The notes: generated by a model not told the origin, from the sequence alone. A stretch of DNA of 64,000 nt from Eoetvoesia sp035555955 (GCF_035555955.1 NZ_DATMGA010000019.1:7331-71330), one strand, 5' to 3'; shown: positions 33,086 through 42,485, counted from the stretch's first letter. Translations and numbers: made by a program.

Positions 33086-33889
33086 ATGATTTCGGATGTA
33101 CTCAGGAATCCCGCGCAATTGTTCGACGTTGCCGGAAAAACAGCATTGATTACAGGTGCCTCAGGTTCTTTTGGCCGAGGCGTGGCCCTGGCACTGGCAT
33201 CGTTAGGGGCCAATCTGGTTCTGGCGTCCGGCTCGCAGACCGAACTGGATGCAGTGGCGGCCGAGGCGGAAAGCTTGGGCGCCAAGGTTACCTGCATTGC
33301 TCGCCGTCCGGATACGCTTGAAGATGCCCAAGCGATGCTCGACAGGGCGATTGATGTCTTTGGCAGCGTCGATATGATGGTGGTGGCTTCTGGTTTCAAC
33401 AAGCCAGGCTTCATCCAGGATCAAAGCTACGAAGATTGGCAGTCGGTCATGGACGCAAACGTGCGGGGACCCTGGTTCTTGTGCAAGGCTGTGGGCTCGT
33501 ATTGGATCGCAGAAAAGCGCAAGGGTAAGGTGTTGTTGATGTCCTCCGTGCGCGGCAGGCATGGCAACTATTCGGGCTATGGCGGCTATTGCGCTTCCAA
33601 ATCCGCAACCGATGGACTGACGCGAGTCCTGGCGGTGGAATGGGCCAAATATGGTATTACCGTCAACGCCATTGCACCTACAGTCTTTCGCTCGAAACTC
33701 ACTGAATGGATGTACGGTGACAACGAGATCGGTCAGCAGACTCGAGCGCGTTCGTTATCCAGGATTCCCACGGGACGCCTCGGTGAAGTCGAGGATCTTA
33801 TCGGGATGGCCATCTACTTGTTGAGCCCCGCGTCGACGTTCTGCACGGGCCAGATCATGTATGTTGATGGCGGCTATACCGCAGCATGA
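33086..33889 (+). CDS. Short-chain dehydrogenase/reductase
   Basis: This 267-aa classical SDR has the cofactor motif TGASGSFGRG (23-32), the NVRGPW motif (N125) and the catalytic Ser, Tyr168 and Lys172 (YCASK). It ends with the usual VDGGYTA. The acidic residue that fixes NAD+ at the end of beta 2 is replaced by SGSQTE, so cofactor preference is unclear. It lies 54 bases after the second cyclase gene and probably oxidises a hydroxyl group of the same substrate. Confidence 0.85.
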   Translation: MISDVLRNPAQLFDVAGKTALITGASGSFGRGVALALASLGANLVLASGSQTELDAVAAEAESLGAKVTCIARRPDTLEDAQAMLDRAIDVFGSVDMMVVASGFNKPGFIQDQSYEDWQSVMDANVRGPWFLCKAVGSYWIAEKRKGKVLLMSSVRGRHGNYSGYGGYCASKSATDGLTRVLAVEWAKYGITVNAIAPTVFRSKLTEWMYGDNEIGQQTRARSLSRIPTGRLGEVEDLIGMAIYLLSPASTFCTGQIMYVDGGYTAA

Positions 33890-33899
33890 TATCGCTATC

Positions 33900-34829
33900 A
33901 TGAACGATTCCAACTGCGTTGTTGCTGTATTGGGGGCAGGCCGCATGGGTTGCGGCATCGCCCAGATTTTCTGCGCGGCTGGCTATAAGGTTGCGCTTTA
34001 CGATCTTGACGAGCAGTCCCTGGCAAAAGCTCCCTTCGTCATCAGGGAAATATTCGAGTTGCTGCAACAGCCTGTTCGCCTGGATGGCTTGCAATGCACC
34101 GGAGATATGGCCCAGGCCGTCTCCCAGGCTTGTATGGTTATCGAGGCTGTGCCTGAAAACCTCGACCTCAAGCGCAAAGTCTTTGCGCAACTGGAAGCGC
34201 TGTCGCCGCCCGGCTGCATACTTGCCACCAATACCTCTGCGATCCCGATTGCCTCGATTGCGCGCGACCTGAAGGCGCCGGGCCGGGTGCTGGGTACTCA
34301 CTTCTGGAATCCTCCACACCTGGTTCCTTTAGTGGAGGTCGTGCAAGCTCAATGCACCGATGCGGAGTGTATTGAGAAAGTCATGGCCTTGCTTGAGGGC
34401 GTAGGCATGTCGCCTGTACATGTTTTGCGTGATATTCCCGGATTCATCGGAAATCGCCTTCAACATGCGTTAAAGCGCGAGGCCATCGCCCTGGTTGCAG
34501 ACGGAGTTTGCAGTGCGGAGACATTGGATCGCGTAGTGAAGGAGGGCTTTGGAGCCAGGCTGGCGGTATTGGGCCCACTGGAGCAATCCGACCTGGTTGG
34601 CCTGGATCTTACGTTGGCAATACACAATGTGCTTATTCACGACCTGGATCGCACGGCAGGCCCCCATCCCTACCTCGAGAACAAGGTGAAGAACGGCGAA
34701 ACGGGTATGAAGGCGGGGATGGGGTTTCGCTCGTGGTCTCCCGAGGAGGCGGCACAAACCAAAGAGCGTCTGGATACCTGTCTGGCCGTTAATGCCAGGG
34801 CCCGTTTGGCAGCCAGGAATCAATCCTGA
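33900..34829 (+). CDS. 3-Hydroxyacyl-CoA dehydrogenase family protein
   Basis: This 309-aa NAD-dependent dehydrogenase has the Rossmann motif VLGAGRMGCGIAQIF (9-23). The catalytic region is TNTSAIPIASIA then THFWNPPHLVPLVEVV, and the C-terminal helical domain is GFIGNRLQHALKREA. It is of the FadB-C/hydroxybutyryl-CoA dehydrogenase type, and related enzymes (L-gulonate dehydrogenase, carnitine dehydrogenase) use free acids. The ATG at 33900 is chosen for the normal N-terminus; an in-frame ATG at 33861 would overlap the SDR gene. Shine-Dalgarno support is weak for both. It is convergent with the LysR gene. Confidence 0.83.
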   Translation: MNDSNCVVAVLGAGRMGCGIAQIFCAAGYKVALYDLDEQSLAKAPFVIREIFELLQQPVRLDGLQCTGDMAQAVSQACMVIEAVPENLDLKRKVFAQLEALSPPGCILATNTSAIPIASIARDLKAPGRVLGTHFWNPPHLVPLVEVVQAQCTDAECIEKVMALLEGVGMSPVHVLRDIPGFIGNRLQHALKREAIALVADGVCSAETLDRVVKEGFGARLAVLGPLEQSDLVGLDLTLAIHNVLIHDLDRTAGPHPYLENKVKNGETGMKAGMGFRSWSPEEAAQTKERLDTCLAVNARARLAARNQS

Positions 34830-34868
34830 AAACTACGGATTGCGCGGCAAGGACTGGGACAACAGGCC

Positions 34869-35780
34869 TTATTCCTTGTATTGCGCGAATCGCTCCAGCA
34901 GTTCGCGTTCGAGGGCGCAAACCAAGGGCGGGCGTTGAGGGGATCGTCGGTATACCAGGCCCGAGCGGAATCGCCAGAACGATTCTTTGACATTAATGCG
35001 CTTCAAGCCCATCGCCAGGCCTCTGTCCAGCAACTGTATGGAAAGGCTGGCGAGAAAGCCACCGGTTTTCAAGGCCGATAGCAGTGTTTCAAGAGAACTG
35101 CATTCCATGGCGAGGTTTGGCGATTGCAGGCCATGCAGGGCAAAGAACTTTTCCATACGGGCCAGCCCAGCATAGTCGCCGTCCAGGCCGACGAAAAGAT
35201 GCTTCTGCAGGTCTTCGGGTTGCACCAGGGCCATGGATGCAAGGGGATGGCTTTCGTGCGCGACGATAATGTGCTCGCTGTCGAATAGGAATACCTTTTG
35301 CAGGTCGGGATGTTCGGGAAAATCCAGAACCGTGCACACGGCGTCCAGTTTGCCCTGCAGCAAGTCCGGCAAAAGCTGATCCAGGACGCCTGAAACGACT
35401 CGGATGTGAATGTCGGATCGCTTGCGTATCATGCTGGCCAGTATGTCCGGAAGTTCGTATGCCGACCATAACGGGCCAATTCCGATCGTAAGAGAACCAA
35501 AGCCCCCTTCGCTCAGCATCTGCAGTTCTTCGCGCGCGCTGCGCGATTCCAGCTGGATATGGCGCGCCCGGCGCCCTAGGGCAATTCCGTATGCCGTTGG
35601 GACCATCCCCAATGGTGTGCGTTCGAATAGCGGAACACCAAGCTCGTCTTCAAGGCGTTTCAGGCTTTTGGAAAGAGCGGGCTGCGTGAGGCACAATTCT
35701 CCGGCTGCTGCGGTTAGCTTGCCATTTTCAAGAATGGCAAGAAAACACTTCAGCAGATTTGAGTCCAGCATGTCTTTCAC
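34869..35780 (-). CDS. LysR-type regulator
   Basis: This 303-aa LysR protein has a winged-helix N-terminus (LLKCFLAILENGKLTAAAGELCLTQPALSKSLKRLEDELG) and an effector domain of normal length. ATG 35780 or the fourth codon (35771) may be the start. It is divergent from the TRAP transporter operon and convergent with the dehydrogenase, so it likely controls the TRAP genes and perhaps the whole low-GC block. The ligand is unknown. Confidence 0.82.
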   Translation of the reverse strand: MKDMLDSNLLKCFLAILENGKLTAAAGELCLTQPALSKSLKRLEDELGVPLFERTPLGMVPTAYGIALGRRARHIQLESRSAREELQMLSEGGFGSLTIGIGPLWSAYELPDILASMIRKRSDIHIRVVSGVLDQLLPDLLQGKLDAVCTVLDFPEHPDLQKVFLFDSEHIIVAHESHPLASMALVQPEDLQKHLFVGLDGDYAGLARMEKFFALHGLQSPNLAMECSSLETLLSALKTGGFLASLSIQLLDRGLAMGLKRINVKESFWRFRSGLVYRRSPQRPPLVCALERELLERFAQYKE

Positions 35781-36155
35781 TAGCCCGTCCTTCCAGTGGT
35801 TGGCACATCATTGGTTGTGCGCCAGATTTTCTGGCACGTTTTTTGTGTCCTTATGCCCCGCAAATGATACTGCATTCAGCCCTGATTTTTCCGGCATAAC
35901 TCGCAGGAATGCCGAGATCGCTATTTATCATTAGACGTGCGTCTCGCCCGTGTGTTGGAATCTCAAAAAATAATTATTGGGGGGCGGGCCAGGAGCCTCT
36001 GGCTTCTTGTTCAGTACGGAGTTTTTTGTATCACCAGGCATTCGGAAGCGCATGCCTTGGATATCGAAGATGTCGATGCATTGACGATGGCCAGGCAATT
36101 GGCACGAGGCTGGCAACCATAACAGAATTACGAATTGATTAGATAAGGAGACAAA
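35781..36155. other. 375-base divergent control region
   Basis: This gap lies between the LysR start and the TRAP binding-protein start and must hold both promoters. It is AT-richer than the genes and contains runs such as AAAAAATAATTATTGG near 35968. A 61-codon open frame at 35937-36122 ends IEDVDALTMARQLARGWQP but has no family and no good ribosome binding site; it could be a gene remnant. AAGGAG lies 6 bases before the TRAP ATG. Confidence 0.45.
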
Positions 36156-37196
36156 ATGAAAATTTCCCATTGGCTTGTTGGTTTGTTTTTTTCGTGTGCG
36201 CTGGCAGCGGCTTATGCCCAAGACGTGACGCTGAAGGTTTCGCATTTCCTGCCTCCAAGCTCCAACTTCCAGCAGCATGTTCTGGAGCCCTGGTGCAAGA
36301 AGATCAATAAGGAGTCTGACGGCCACCTCAAATGCCAGATATATCCCGCCATGCAACTAGGTGGTAAGCCGTCGCAACTGGTTGATCAAGTAAAGCATGG
36401 GATTGCCGACATCGTCTGGACATCTCCGGCATTTTCGACGGGCCGATTTCCCAGAATCGAAGCCGTGGAGTTGCCTTTCGTGATGCCGGCCGGCAGTTCA
36501 GCTGCGAGCAAGGCCATGTGGGAGTTTTACGAAAAGTTCGCCCAGAAGGATTTCACGGATTTCAAAGTATTGGCAATTCATTCAGGTGGCAGCATAGTCA
36601 TGGATACGGCCAACAAGCCCATGTTGACCTTGAGCGATTTCTCGGGTGAGAAGCTCAGAAGCGGCTCGCGCATGGCGTCACGCATGCTCATTGCCCTGGG
36701 CGGTACGCCCGTCAATATGCCTCCACCACAAATCACCGACGCGGTGACCAAGGGAGTTGTCGACGGCGCCATGGCCGCGTGGGAACTGGTTCCTTCGGTC
36801 AAGCTTGATGAAGTCACCAAGTTCCATACCGAGTCGCCTGTTGGCGAGCCTGGGTTTAGTTCCCAGGCCATGACCTTGCTCATGAACAAGAAAAAGTATG
36901 AAAGCTTGCCAGCCGACCTCAAAGCAGTAATCGATCGCAATAGTGGGCAGGCTTTGGTGGATGCTGCCGGCAAGGCCTGGGATCAAGCCACTGAAGCTGC
37001 GCGTGCGAAAGCCAAGGCAGGAGGGAATGAGATTATTGAAATCAAGCCAATAGATTACGCTGCCATGCGCAAGGCGGTGGCAGTCGTCGAGCAAGAGTGG
37101 ATCAAGGAGGCTGCCGCCAAAGGTCTGGACGGCGCAGCGCTTAGCAATGGAGCCCGTTCGATTGGGGCGGATCAAGATAAGCAGGCCGCATCATGA
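36156..37196 (+). CDS. TRAP transporter solute-binding protein (DctP)
   Basis: This 346-aa periplasmic DctP-family protein has a signal peptide (MKISHWLVGLFFSCALAAAYA). The mature start VTLKVSHFLPPSSNFQQHV is typical of TRAP binding proteins. The carboxylate-binding arginine lies in the usual LRSGSRM region near residue 168. It binds an organic acid for Na+-driven uptake. AAGGAG precedes the ATG, and the gene overlaps dctQ by 4 bases (ATGA). Confidence 0.92.
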   Translation: MKISHWLVGLFFSCALAAAYAQDVTLKVSHFLPPSSNFQQHVLEPWCKKINKESDGHLKCQIYPAMQLGGKPSQLVDQVKHGIADIVWTSPAFSTGRFPRIEAVELPFVMPAGSSAASKAMWEFYEKFAQKDFTDFKVLAIHSGGSIVMDTANKPMLTLSDFSGEKLRSGSRMASRMLIALGGTPVNMPPPQITDAVTKGVVDGAMAAWELVPSVKLDEVTKFHTESPVGEPGFSSQAMTLLMNKKKYESLPADLKAVIDRNSGQALVDAAGKAWDQATEAARAKAKAGGNEIIEIKPIDYAAMRKAVAVVEQEWIKEAAAKGLDGAALSNGARSIGADQDKQAAS

Positions 37197-37759
37197 GCGA
37201 ACTCAATGAGGCGTATCAGCTTGCGGGCATCACCGAAGCGGCCGGTGCTGGTCAAGGCCGGCGTAGCAGCTCATTTGGATGCCTGCTCGAGCGGGCGTCC
37301 AGCGGCCTGGCCGTGTCGGGAGGGGTAATATTTCTTGCCCTGATCGTGATGTCTATTGTCTCCATCGTTGGGCGTAAGCTTTTTGCGGCCCCAATACAGG
37401 GTGATGTCGAGCTGATGCAGATGGGCACAGCTATCGGGGCGGCCGCGTTTCTACCCTATTGTGAAATTCACGACCACCATATCAAAGTGGATGCTTTCAG
37501 CGGTTGGTTGTCAGCTTCGGCGCGTTCTGTTCTTGACGCTGTGGCGCATCTTGCAATCATGACCGTGGCAGGGTTGCTTGCCTGGCGTACAGCGTTGCAG
37601 GCCATCGATACCTTTTCCTCGGGCGAAATTTCGACATTGCTTTCGTTCCCCATGTGGATTCCCATTGCATTGCTGGTGCCAAGCTTTGCGTTGCTGTCCC
37701 TAGGGGGAGCTTATCGGGCTGCGTATTCCCTCAATAAGCAAAAGCGAGGCACAGTATGA
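37193..37759 (+). CDS. TRAP transporter small membrane subunit (DctQ)
   Basis: This 188-aa protein has four membrane helices (starting near residues 40, 75, 115 and 150) and the family segment GDVELMQMGTAIGAAAFLPYCEIHDHHIKVD. It has a hydrophilic N-terminal 35 residues. It is coupled to both neighbours by ATGA overlaps, as is normal for DctPQM operons. Confidence 0.9.
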   Translation: MSELNEAYQLAGITEAAGAGQGRRSSSFGCLLERASSGLAVSGGVIFLALIVMSIVSIVGRKLFAAPIQGDVELMQMGTAIGAAAFLPYCEIHDHHIKVDAFSGWLSASARSVLDAVAHLAIMTVAGLLAWRTALQAIDTFSSGEISTLLSFPMWIPIALLVPSFALLSLGGAYRAAYSLNKQKRGTV

Positions 37760-39090
37760 GCGGTCTAGCTGTCGGGTTATGGATTTTTGCAGGACTCATG
37801 TTCACGCTGGTGATGCGGCTGCATGTTGGTTCGGCCATGTTTGCAGCAGGCGCCGTTGCATTTTTGGTAATGAATGGGGGTGATGCCAACGCCTTGCTCT
37901 ATACCATCAATAACCTGGGATATGCACGGCTGTCCAATTATGATCTGGCGGTTGTTCCGTTGTTTATCTTGATGGGGCAATTTGCCACGCATGGGGGATT
38001 GTCCCAGGCATTGTTCCGCTGTGCAGCGGCTTTCATCGGTCATTGGAAAGGTGGCTTGGCCATGGCCGCGGCGGCTGCCTGCGCGGGTTTCGGGGCGATT
38101 TGCGGATCCTCCCTGGCCACTGCCGCCACCATGGGGCAGGTTGCGCTACCCGAGTTGCGCCGTCACGGTTATTCCGGAAGACTTTCCACCGGAACTATCG
38201 CCGCCGGCGGTACGCTAGGTATTCTTATCCCTCCTTCCGTCCCTCTGGTTATATATGCCGTTCTTACTCAAGAGTCGATTGGCAAGCTGTTCATGGCGGC
38301 AGTTATTCCCGGGCTTATCGCCACTCTTGGCTATATGCTGGTGATCCGCCTGGTCGTGACCCTAAATCCGAAGGCTGGCCCAGCAGGCGAACGGTTGGGA
38401 TTTCGTGATCGACTAGCTGCGCTGCTTGCGGTAACCCCAGTGCTGGCGGTTTTCGTGGTGGTCATCGTTGGTATTTACGACGGATGGGCCAATCCGACTG
38501 AAGCGGCGTCCATTGGCGCCGCAGCCTGCGGCTTACTTGCTGTAAGCAAGGGGGGATTGCGCTGGGACGGTATCAAGAAGAGCATCCTGGGCACAGCACA
38601 GGCTACAGCCATGATCTTCTTCGTGCTGCTTGGGGCTGATCTGTTGAATGCGGGGCTGGCGCTTACTCAAATGCCTGTGGAGCTGGTGCAGTGGGTTATC
38701 AGTAGCGGCCAACCGCCGTTGCTGGTGCTTTTCACGATACTTCTGATCTATGTTTTTCTTGGCTGCGTCATGGACTCACTGGCCATGATCCTTCTGACCA
38801 TTCCCATCTTCTACCCGGTGGTAATGCAGTTGGACTTCTTTGGGCTGTCGGTGGCCGACAAATCGATCTGGTTTGGCATCCTGGCTTTGATGGTGGTGGA
38901 GATTGGTCTGGTGCATCCCCCATTAGGCATGAATCTTTTCATCATCCAGAAACTGGCAAAAGATGTGCCTTACCTGGAAACGGCCAAGGGAGTGATGCCA
39001 TTCCTTGCTTCTGATCTTGTGCGCATATTGCTGTTGGTCTTCGTGCCCGCATTGTCATTGGTATTGGTAAACGGCCTTGCTCATCATTAA
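37756..39090 (+). CDS. TRAP transporter large membrane subunit (DctM)
   Basis: This 444-aa DctM permease of the IT superfamily has about 12 helices. The signature loop GFGAICGSSLATAATMGQVALPEL lies near residue 112 and GGTLGILIPPSVPLVIYAVLTQESIG follows. It forms the channel part of the Na+-dependent importer with DctQ. The substrate is unknown; the gene context suggests the acid metabolised by the cyclase, SDR and dehydrogenase genes. Confidence 0.92.
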   Translation: MSGLAVGLWIFAGLMFTLVMRLHVGSAMFAAGAVAFLVMNGGDANALLYTINNLGYARLSNYDLAVVPLFILMGQFATHGGLSQALFRCAAAFIGHWKGGLAMAAAAACAGFGAICGSSLATAATMGQVALPELRRHGYSGRLSTGTIAAGGTLGILIPPSVPLVIYAVLTQESIGKLFMAAVIPGLIATLGYMLVIRLVVTLNPKAGPAGERLGFRDRLAALLAVTPVLAVFVVVIVGIYDGWANPTEAASIGAAACGLLAVSKGGLRWDGIKKSILGTAQATAMIFFVLLGADLLNAGLALTQMPVELVQWVISSGQPPLLVLFTILLIYVFLGCVMDSLAMILLTIPIFYPVVMQLDFFGLSVADKSIWFGILALMVVEIGLVHPPLGMNLFIIQKLAKDVPYLETAKGVMPFLASDLVRILLLVFVPALSLVLVNGLAHH

Positions 39091-39117
39091 TCAACTTTCC
39101 CCGCTACTTTTATTCTT

Positions 39118-39456
39118 ATGCAGATCACTACTAGAAACGATGCTCCGGCTTATGATGCACCCAAGCACTTCAATATGCGAGGCTATCGCATGCAGGGTGG
39201 TGAAATAAGTCCTTTTCCTGATCAGGTAGGCCTATCGGTTTTTGAACCTGACGGAGGGGCTCAATTGAGCGCCTCTGCCGTTGACCGGGTCTATGTGGTG
39301 GTTTCGGGCGAGATCACGGTTGCTGTCGATGGGCGTGAGCATGTCTTGCGCGAATTTGACAGTTGTTTCATTCCCGCAGGAGAAGAGCGTGCCCTGCTGA
39401 ATAAAGGCATTCTTCCCGTGATCTTGATTACCGTTATTCCTGCCGCCCTCAAATAA
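39118..39456 (+). CDS. Small cupin-domain protein
   Basis: This 112-aa single-domain cupin has the beta-barrel pattern YVVVSGEITVAVDGREHVLREFDSCFIPAGEERALLNKG (60-98). The metal-binding histidines of typical cupins are mostly missing, so it may bind a ligand without a metal. It follows dctM by 27 bases and is probably the last gene of the TRAP operon. Its stop overlaps the convergent SDR gene by 8 bases, which marks the edge of the low-GC block. Confidence 0.75.
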   Translation: MQITTRNDAPAYDAPKHFNMRGYRMQGGEISPFPDQVGLSVFEPDGGAQLSASAVDRVYVVVSGEITVAVDGREHVLREFDSCFIPAGEERALLNKGILPVILITVIPAALK

Positions 39457-40210
39457 ACATCCCCCCCGAAACCTCGATGCGCTGGGCGGTGATCCAGCGG
39501 TTTCCGGGCGTGAGCAGCGCGGCGATGGCGTCGCCGATGTCGTCCGGCAGGCCGACGCGGCCCATGGCGGTCTGGCTGGCGATGGCTTTGTTCATGTCGG
39601 CGTTGTCCCGCACCACGCCGCCGCCGAAATCCGTTTCGATGGCGCCGGGCGCCACGGTGTTGACGGCGATGCCGCGCGGGCCGAGTTCTTTCGCCATATA
39701 GCGGGTCAGGACTTCCACGCCGCCCTTGGCCGCGGCGTAAGCCGCGAATCCGGGCAGGGCGAAGCGGGCGAGTCCGCTGGATATATTGACGATGCGCCCG
39801 CCGTCGGCGATAAGGCCAAGCAGATTCTGGGTAAGGAAGAAGGGGCCCTTCAGGTGGATGTTCACCAGGGTATCGAATTGCTCTTCGGTGGTTTCCGCCA
39901 CGCTGGCATTGATGCCGATGCCGGCGTTGTTGACGAGGTAGTCGAAGGAGTCGCGTTGCCAGTTCGCGGCCAGCGCCGATTTCACTTCCTGCGCGAAGGC
40001 CGCGAAGCTGCGGCTGTCGGCCACATCCAGCGGCAGGGCCACTGCTTGCCGTCCTAGTTTTTGTATCTTGGCCACGGCGGCAGCGCCGTCGGCCGCGTTG
40101 GATCGATAGGTAAGAATGATGTCGGCGCCGCTTTCCGCCAGCTTCAGGGCAGTATTCAGGCCCAGCCCCCGCGTGCCGCCGGTGATGATTGCTATTTTTC
40201 CTGTGTTCAT
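39449..40210 (-). CDS. SDR-family oxidoreductase (FabG-like)
   Basis: This 253-aa classical SDR has TGGTRGLG (10-17), NNAG, the catalytic Ser in VNISSGL, YAAAK and the C-terminal SGG. It is likely NADPH-dependent and of broad ketone specificity. It is divergent from the LysR gene at 40330, a common pair in which the regulator controls the oxidoreductase. Codon use returns to the GC-rich pattern of the rest of the window. Confidence 0.87.
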   Translation of the reverse strand: MNTGKIAIITGGTRGLGLNTALKLAESGADIILTYRSNAADGAAAVAKIQKLGRQAVALPLDVADSRSFAAFAQEVKSALAANWQRDSFDYLVNNAGIGINASVAETTEEQFDTLVNIHLKGPFFLTQNLLGLIADGGRIVNISSGLARFALPGFAAYAAAKGGVEVLTRYMAKELGPRGIAVNTVAPGAIETDFGGGVVRDNADMNKAIASQTAMGRVGLPDDIGDAIAALLTPGNRWITAQRIEVSGGMFI

Positions 40211-40329
40211 GCGTCTGTCCTCGTAAAAGAGTAGTGAATGGACGCTAGTGTATTGTCTGGAAAAATAGAGATAAAGACTGATAATAGGATTAAACTTTTC
40301 AGAATTCCAGCATAATCAGGAAGGGCGCG

Positions 40330-41238
40330 ATGAATGAAATCCAGGCCATGGGAATCTTCTTGCGGGTGGCGGAGCTTTCCAGCTTTACACAGGCCGCCCG
40401 CCATATGGGTCTGCCCAATGGCAGCGTTTCGACGGCGGTGCAGGAACTGGAGAGCATGCTGGGCACGCGCCTTTTGCATCGCACCACGCGCCGTGTGCAG
40501 CTTACGCCGGACGGCCAGCAGTTTTATGAACGCAGCAAGAACGTGCTGATGGACGTCGACGAATTGCGAACCATGTTCCGCAACAAGGCGGAGGGCCTGG
40601 AAGGTCGCTTGCGCGTCGACATGCCGGCCGGAATGGCGCGGAATGTGGTGGTGCCGCAGTTGCCGGAATTCCTGCAAAAGCATCCTTTGCTGCAAATCGA
40701 TCTGGGCAGTGCGGACAGGCATGTGGATCTGGTGAAAGAGGGCTTCGATTGTGTGCTGCGCATCGGCCGGCTGCAGGAGTCGTCGCTGGTGGCCCGTTCG
40801 CTGGGCTCGGTAAGGGTAGTCAATTGCGCCAGCCCCGCGTATGTCGAGCGCTATGGCTGCCCCAAAACATTGGAAGACCTGGCCGACCACTGGTTGATCG
40901 AGTACGATCCGATGCTTGGCGCCAAGCCGCTGGGCTGGGAATGGTTCGATGGCAAGCGCAGGCGCTATTGGCCCATGCCCGCGGCCTTGACCGTCAACAA
41001 CACGGAAACCTATGAGGCCGGCTGCGTAGCCGGCCTGGGACTTATCCAGGCGCCGGTCATGGGTATGCGCCATTTGCTGGAGCAGGGTGAACTCATCGAA
41101 GTCCTGCCGGCCTATGCGCCCGAGCCCATGCCTGTTTCCATCCTGTACCAGAACCGCAGGCAGGTTCCCGCGCGGGTGCAAGTGTTCATGGACTGGCTGG
41201 CGGAGCGGGTCGCGCCGTATACAGGGATGGATTCTTGA
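40330..41238 (+). CDS. LysR-type regulator (CrgA/DmlR-like)
   Basis: This 302-aa LysR protein has the start MNEIQAMGIFLRVAELSSFTQAARHMGLPNGSVSTAVQELE, of the subgroup that includes DmlR and CrgA. The effector domain has RIGRLQESSLVAR near residue 155. It is divergent from the SDR gene with a 119-base AT-rich gap and probably regulates it. AGGAAGG lies upstream of the ATG. Confidence 0.87.
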   Translation: MNEIQAMGIFLRVAELSSFTQAARHMGLPNGSVSTAVQELESMLGTRLLHRTTRRVQLTPDGQQFYERSKNVLMDVDELRTMFRNKAEGLEGRLRVDMPAGMARNVVVPQLPEFLQKHPLLQIDLGSADRHVDLVKEGFDCVLRIGRLQESSLVARSLGSVRVVNCASPAYVERYGCPKTLEDLADHWLIEYDPMLGAKPLGWEWFDGKRRRYWPMPAALTVNNTETYEAGCVAGLGLIQAPVMGMRHLLEQGELIEVLPAYAPEPMPVSILYQNRRQVPARVQVFMDWLAERVAPYTGMDS

Positions 41239-41295
41239 GCCTTGCCTGGGAGCCGCAGCATGGCGGAGCCCATGGCAAGCGTTCGGCGCATTTTC

Positions 41296-41772
41296 CTAAA
41301 GCCCCAGATCGGAAAGCCCGGGGTGATCGTCGGGCCGGCGCCCCAAAGGCCAGTGGAATTTGCGCTCGGATTCTTTGATCGGCAAATCGTTGATGCTTGA
41401 GTGGCGGATTTTCATCAGGCCGTCGGTGTCGAATTCCCAGTTTTCGTTGCCGTACGAACGAAACCAGTTGCCCGAGTCGTCGTGCCACTCGTAGGCATAG
41501 CGCACGGCAATGCGATTGTCCGTAAAGGCCCACATTTCCTTGATGAGCCGGTAATCCAGTTCCTTGGCCCATTTTCGGGCGAGGAACTCCCGGGCTTCGC
41601 CCCGGTTGTGGACGAACTCCGAGCGGTTGCGCCAGCGTGTGTCCAGGCTGTAGGCCAGTGCGACCTTATCGGGGTTGCGATGGTTCCAGCCGTCTTCGCC
41701 TTGGCGTACTTTCTGAATGGCGGTTTCCCGCGTGAAAGGGGGGAAGGGTGGGCGGGCTTCGGTAGACGACAT
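41296..41772 (-). CDS. DUF1348 (NTF2-like) protein
   Basis: This 158-aa protein of the NTF2-like DUF1348 family has the typical segments GEDGWNHRNPDKVALAYS, WRNRSEF and WAFTDNRIAVRYAYEWHD. No function is established for the family. GAGGT before ATG 41772 decides the start over the in-frame 41841. It lies downstream of the TetR gene on the same strand with an 82-base gap. Confidence 0.8.
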   Translation of the reverse strand: MSSTEARPPFPPFTRETAIQKVRQGEDGWNHRNPDKVALAYSLDTRWRNRSEFVHNRGEAREFLARKWAKELDYRLIKEMWAFTDNRIAVRYAYEWHDDSGNWFRSYGNENWEFDTDGLMKIRHSSINDLPIKESERKFHWPLGRRPDDHPGLSDLGL

Positions 41773-41854
41773 GTGTGACCTCGTTCGGTTACGGGAAAAA
41801 CCTGTGCAGGCGTTCACGGATCGGCTGGCGGAACGGGCCACAGCCTATGTCGAT

Positions 41855-42430
41855 CTAGGGCCTGTTTGTCGTGGTGTCGTCCAGGCAGGATTGCATCAGC
41901 GCCCGGGCTTGCTCGGCGCTCATTTGGCTGCCGGAGAACACGTTCCTGTACATGATGGGCGCCACGAAACGATCCATGACCGTATCGGCGTCCGGCGCTG
42001 CTTCGCCGCGCTGGTGCGCGCGGTTAAGAATAATCTCGATTTGCGAGCGCGTATATTCGGAGCATTGCGCTTGCCAGTTGTTATTGGCGGCGCAGGCCAG
42101 CACGGCGCGCACCATGGCTTTGCCAGGTTCGGAGGTCATTTCGTCGAAGAACTGATCGCCCCAGGCAAGAAGGTCGGTGCCGACGCTTCCGGTATCAGCC
42201 GGTTCCGCATCGGGGCGCAGGCGCTCCAGCGCTACGTCGGCCAGCAGTTCGGAAAGATCACCCCAACGCCGGTAGATGGTCGACGGCGTAACGCCCGCCC
42301 GCGCCGCGATCAAGGGTACGGTAACGTTGTGGCGTCCCAGCTCGGCGATCAGTTCGCGCACGGCCTTGTGCACGGATTCCTGGACGCGGGCGCTGCGGCC
42401 GCCTGGGCGAATGCCTTCTCGAATGCTCAT
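41855..42430 (-). CDS. TetR-family regulator
   Basis: This 191-aa TetR-type repressor has an N-terminal helix-turn-helix (VTVPLIAARAGVTPSTIYRRWGDLSELLADVA, about 36-67) and a C-terminal TetR_C-like ligand domain. It is divergent from an MFS transporter. Two similar 23-bp palindromes lie directly upstream of its ATG, so it very probably represses itself and the transporter. Confidence 0.87.
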   Translation of the reverse strand: MSIREGIRPGGRSARVQESVHKAVRELIAELGRHNVTVPLIAARAGVTPSTIYRRWGDLSELLADVALERLRPDAEPADTGSVGTDLLAWGDQFFDEMTSEPGKAMVRAVLACAANNNWQAQCSEYTRSQIEIILNRAHQRGEAAPDADTVMDRFVAPIMYRNVFSGSQMSAEQARALMQSCLDDTTTNRP

Positions 42431-42439
42431 GTTGCAACG

Positions 42440-42462
42440 TTAACACAAATTATTTGCTTTAA
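42440..42462. promoter_or_regulatory. TetR operator 1
   Basis: TTAACACAAA and TTTGCTTTAA are near-perfect inverted arms around TTA. The site is 9 bases upstream of the tetR start. A sister site lies at 42486-42508. Confidence 0.65.
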
Positions 42463-42485
42463 GAGCGATATCGGCGCAGAATGCG

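Noticed and set aside
35937..36122. 61-codon frame in the LysR/TRAP gap
   Set aside because: No ribosome binding site, no recognised family and a position in a promoter region; kept only as a possible remnant.
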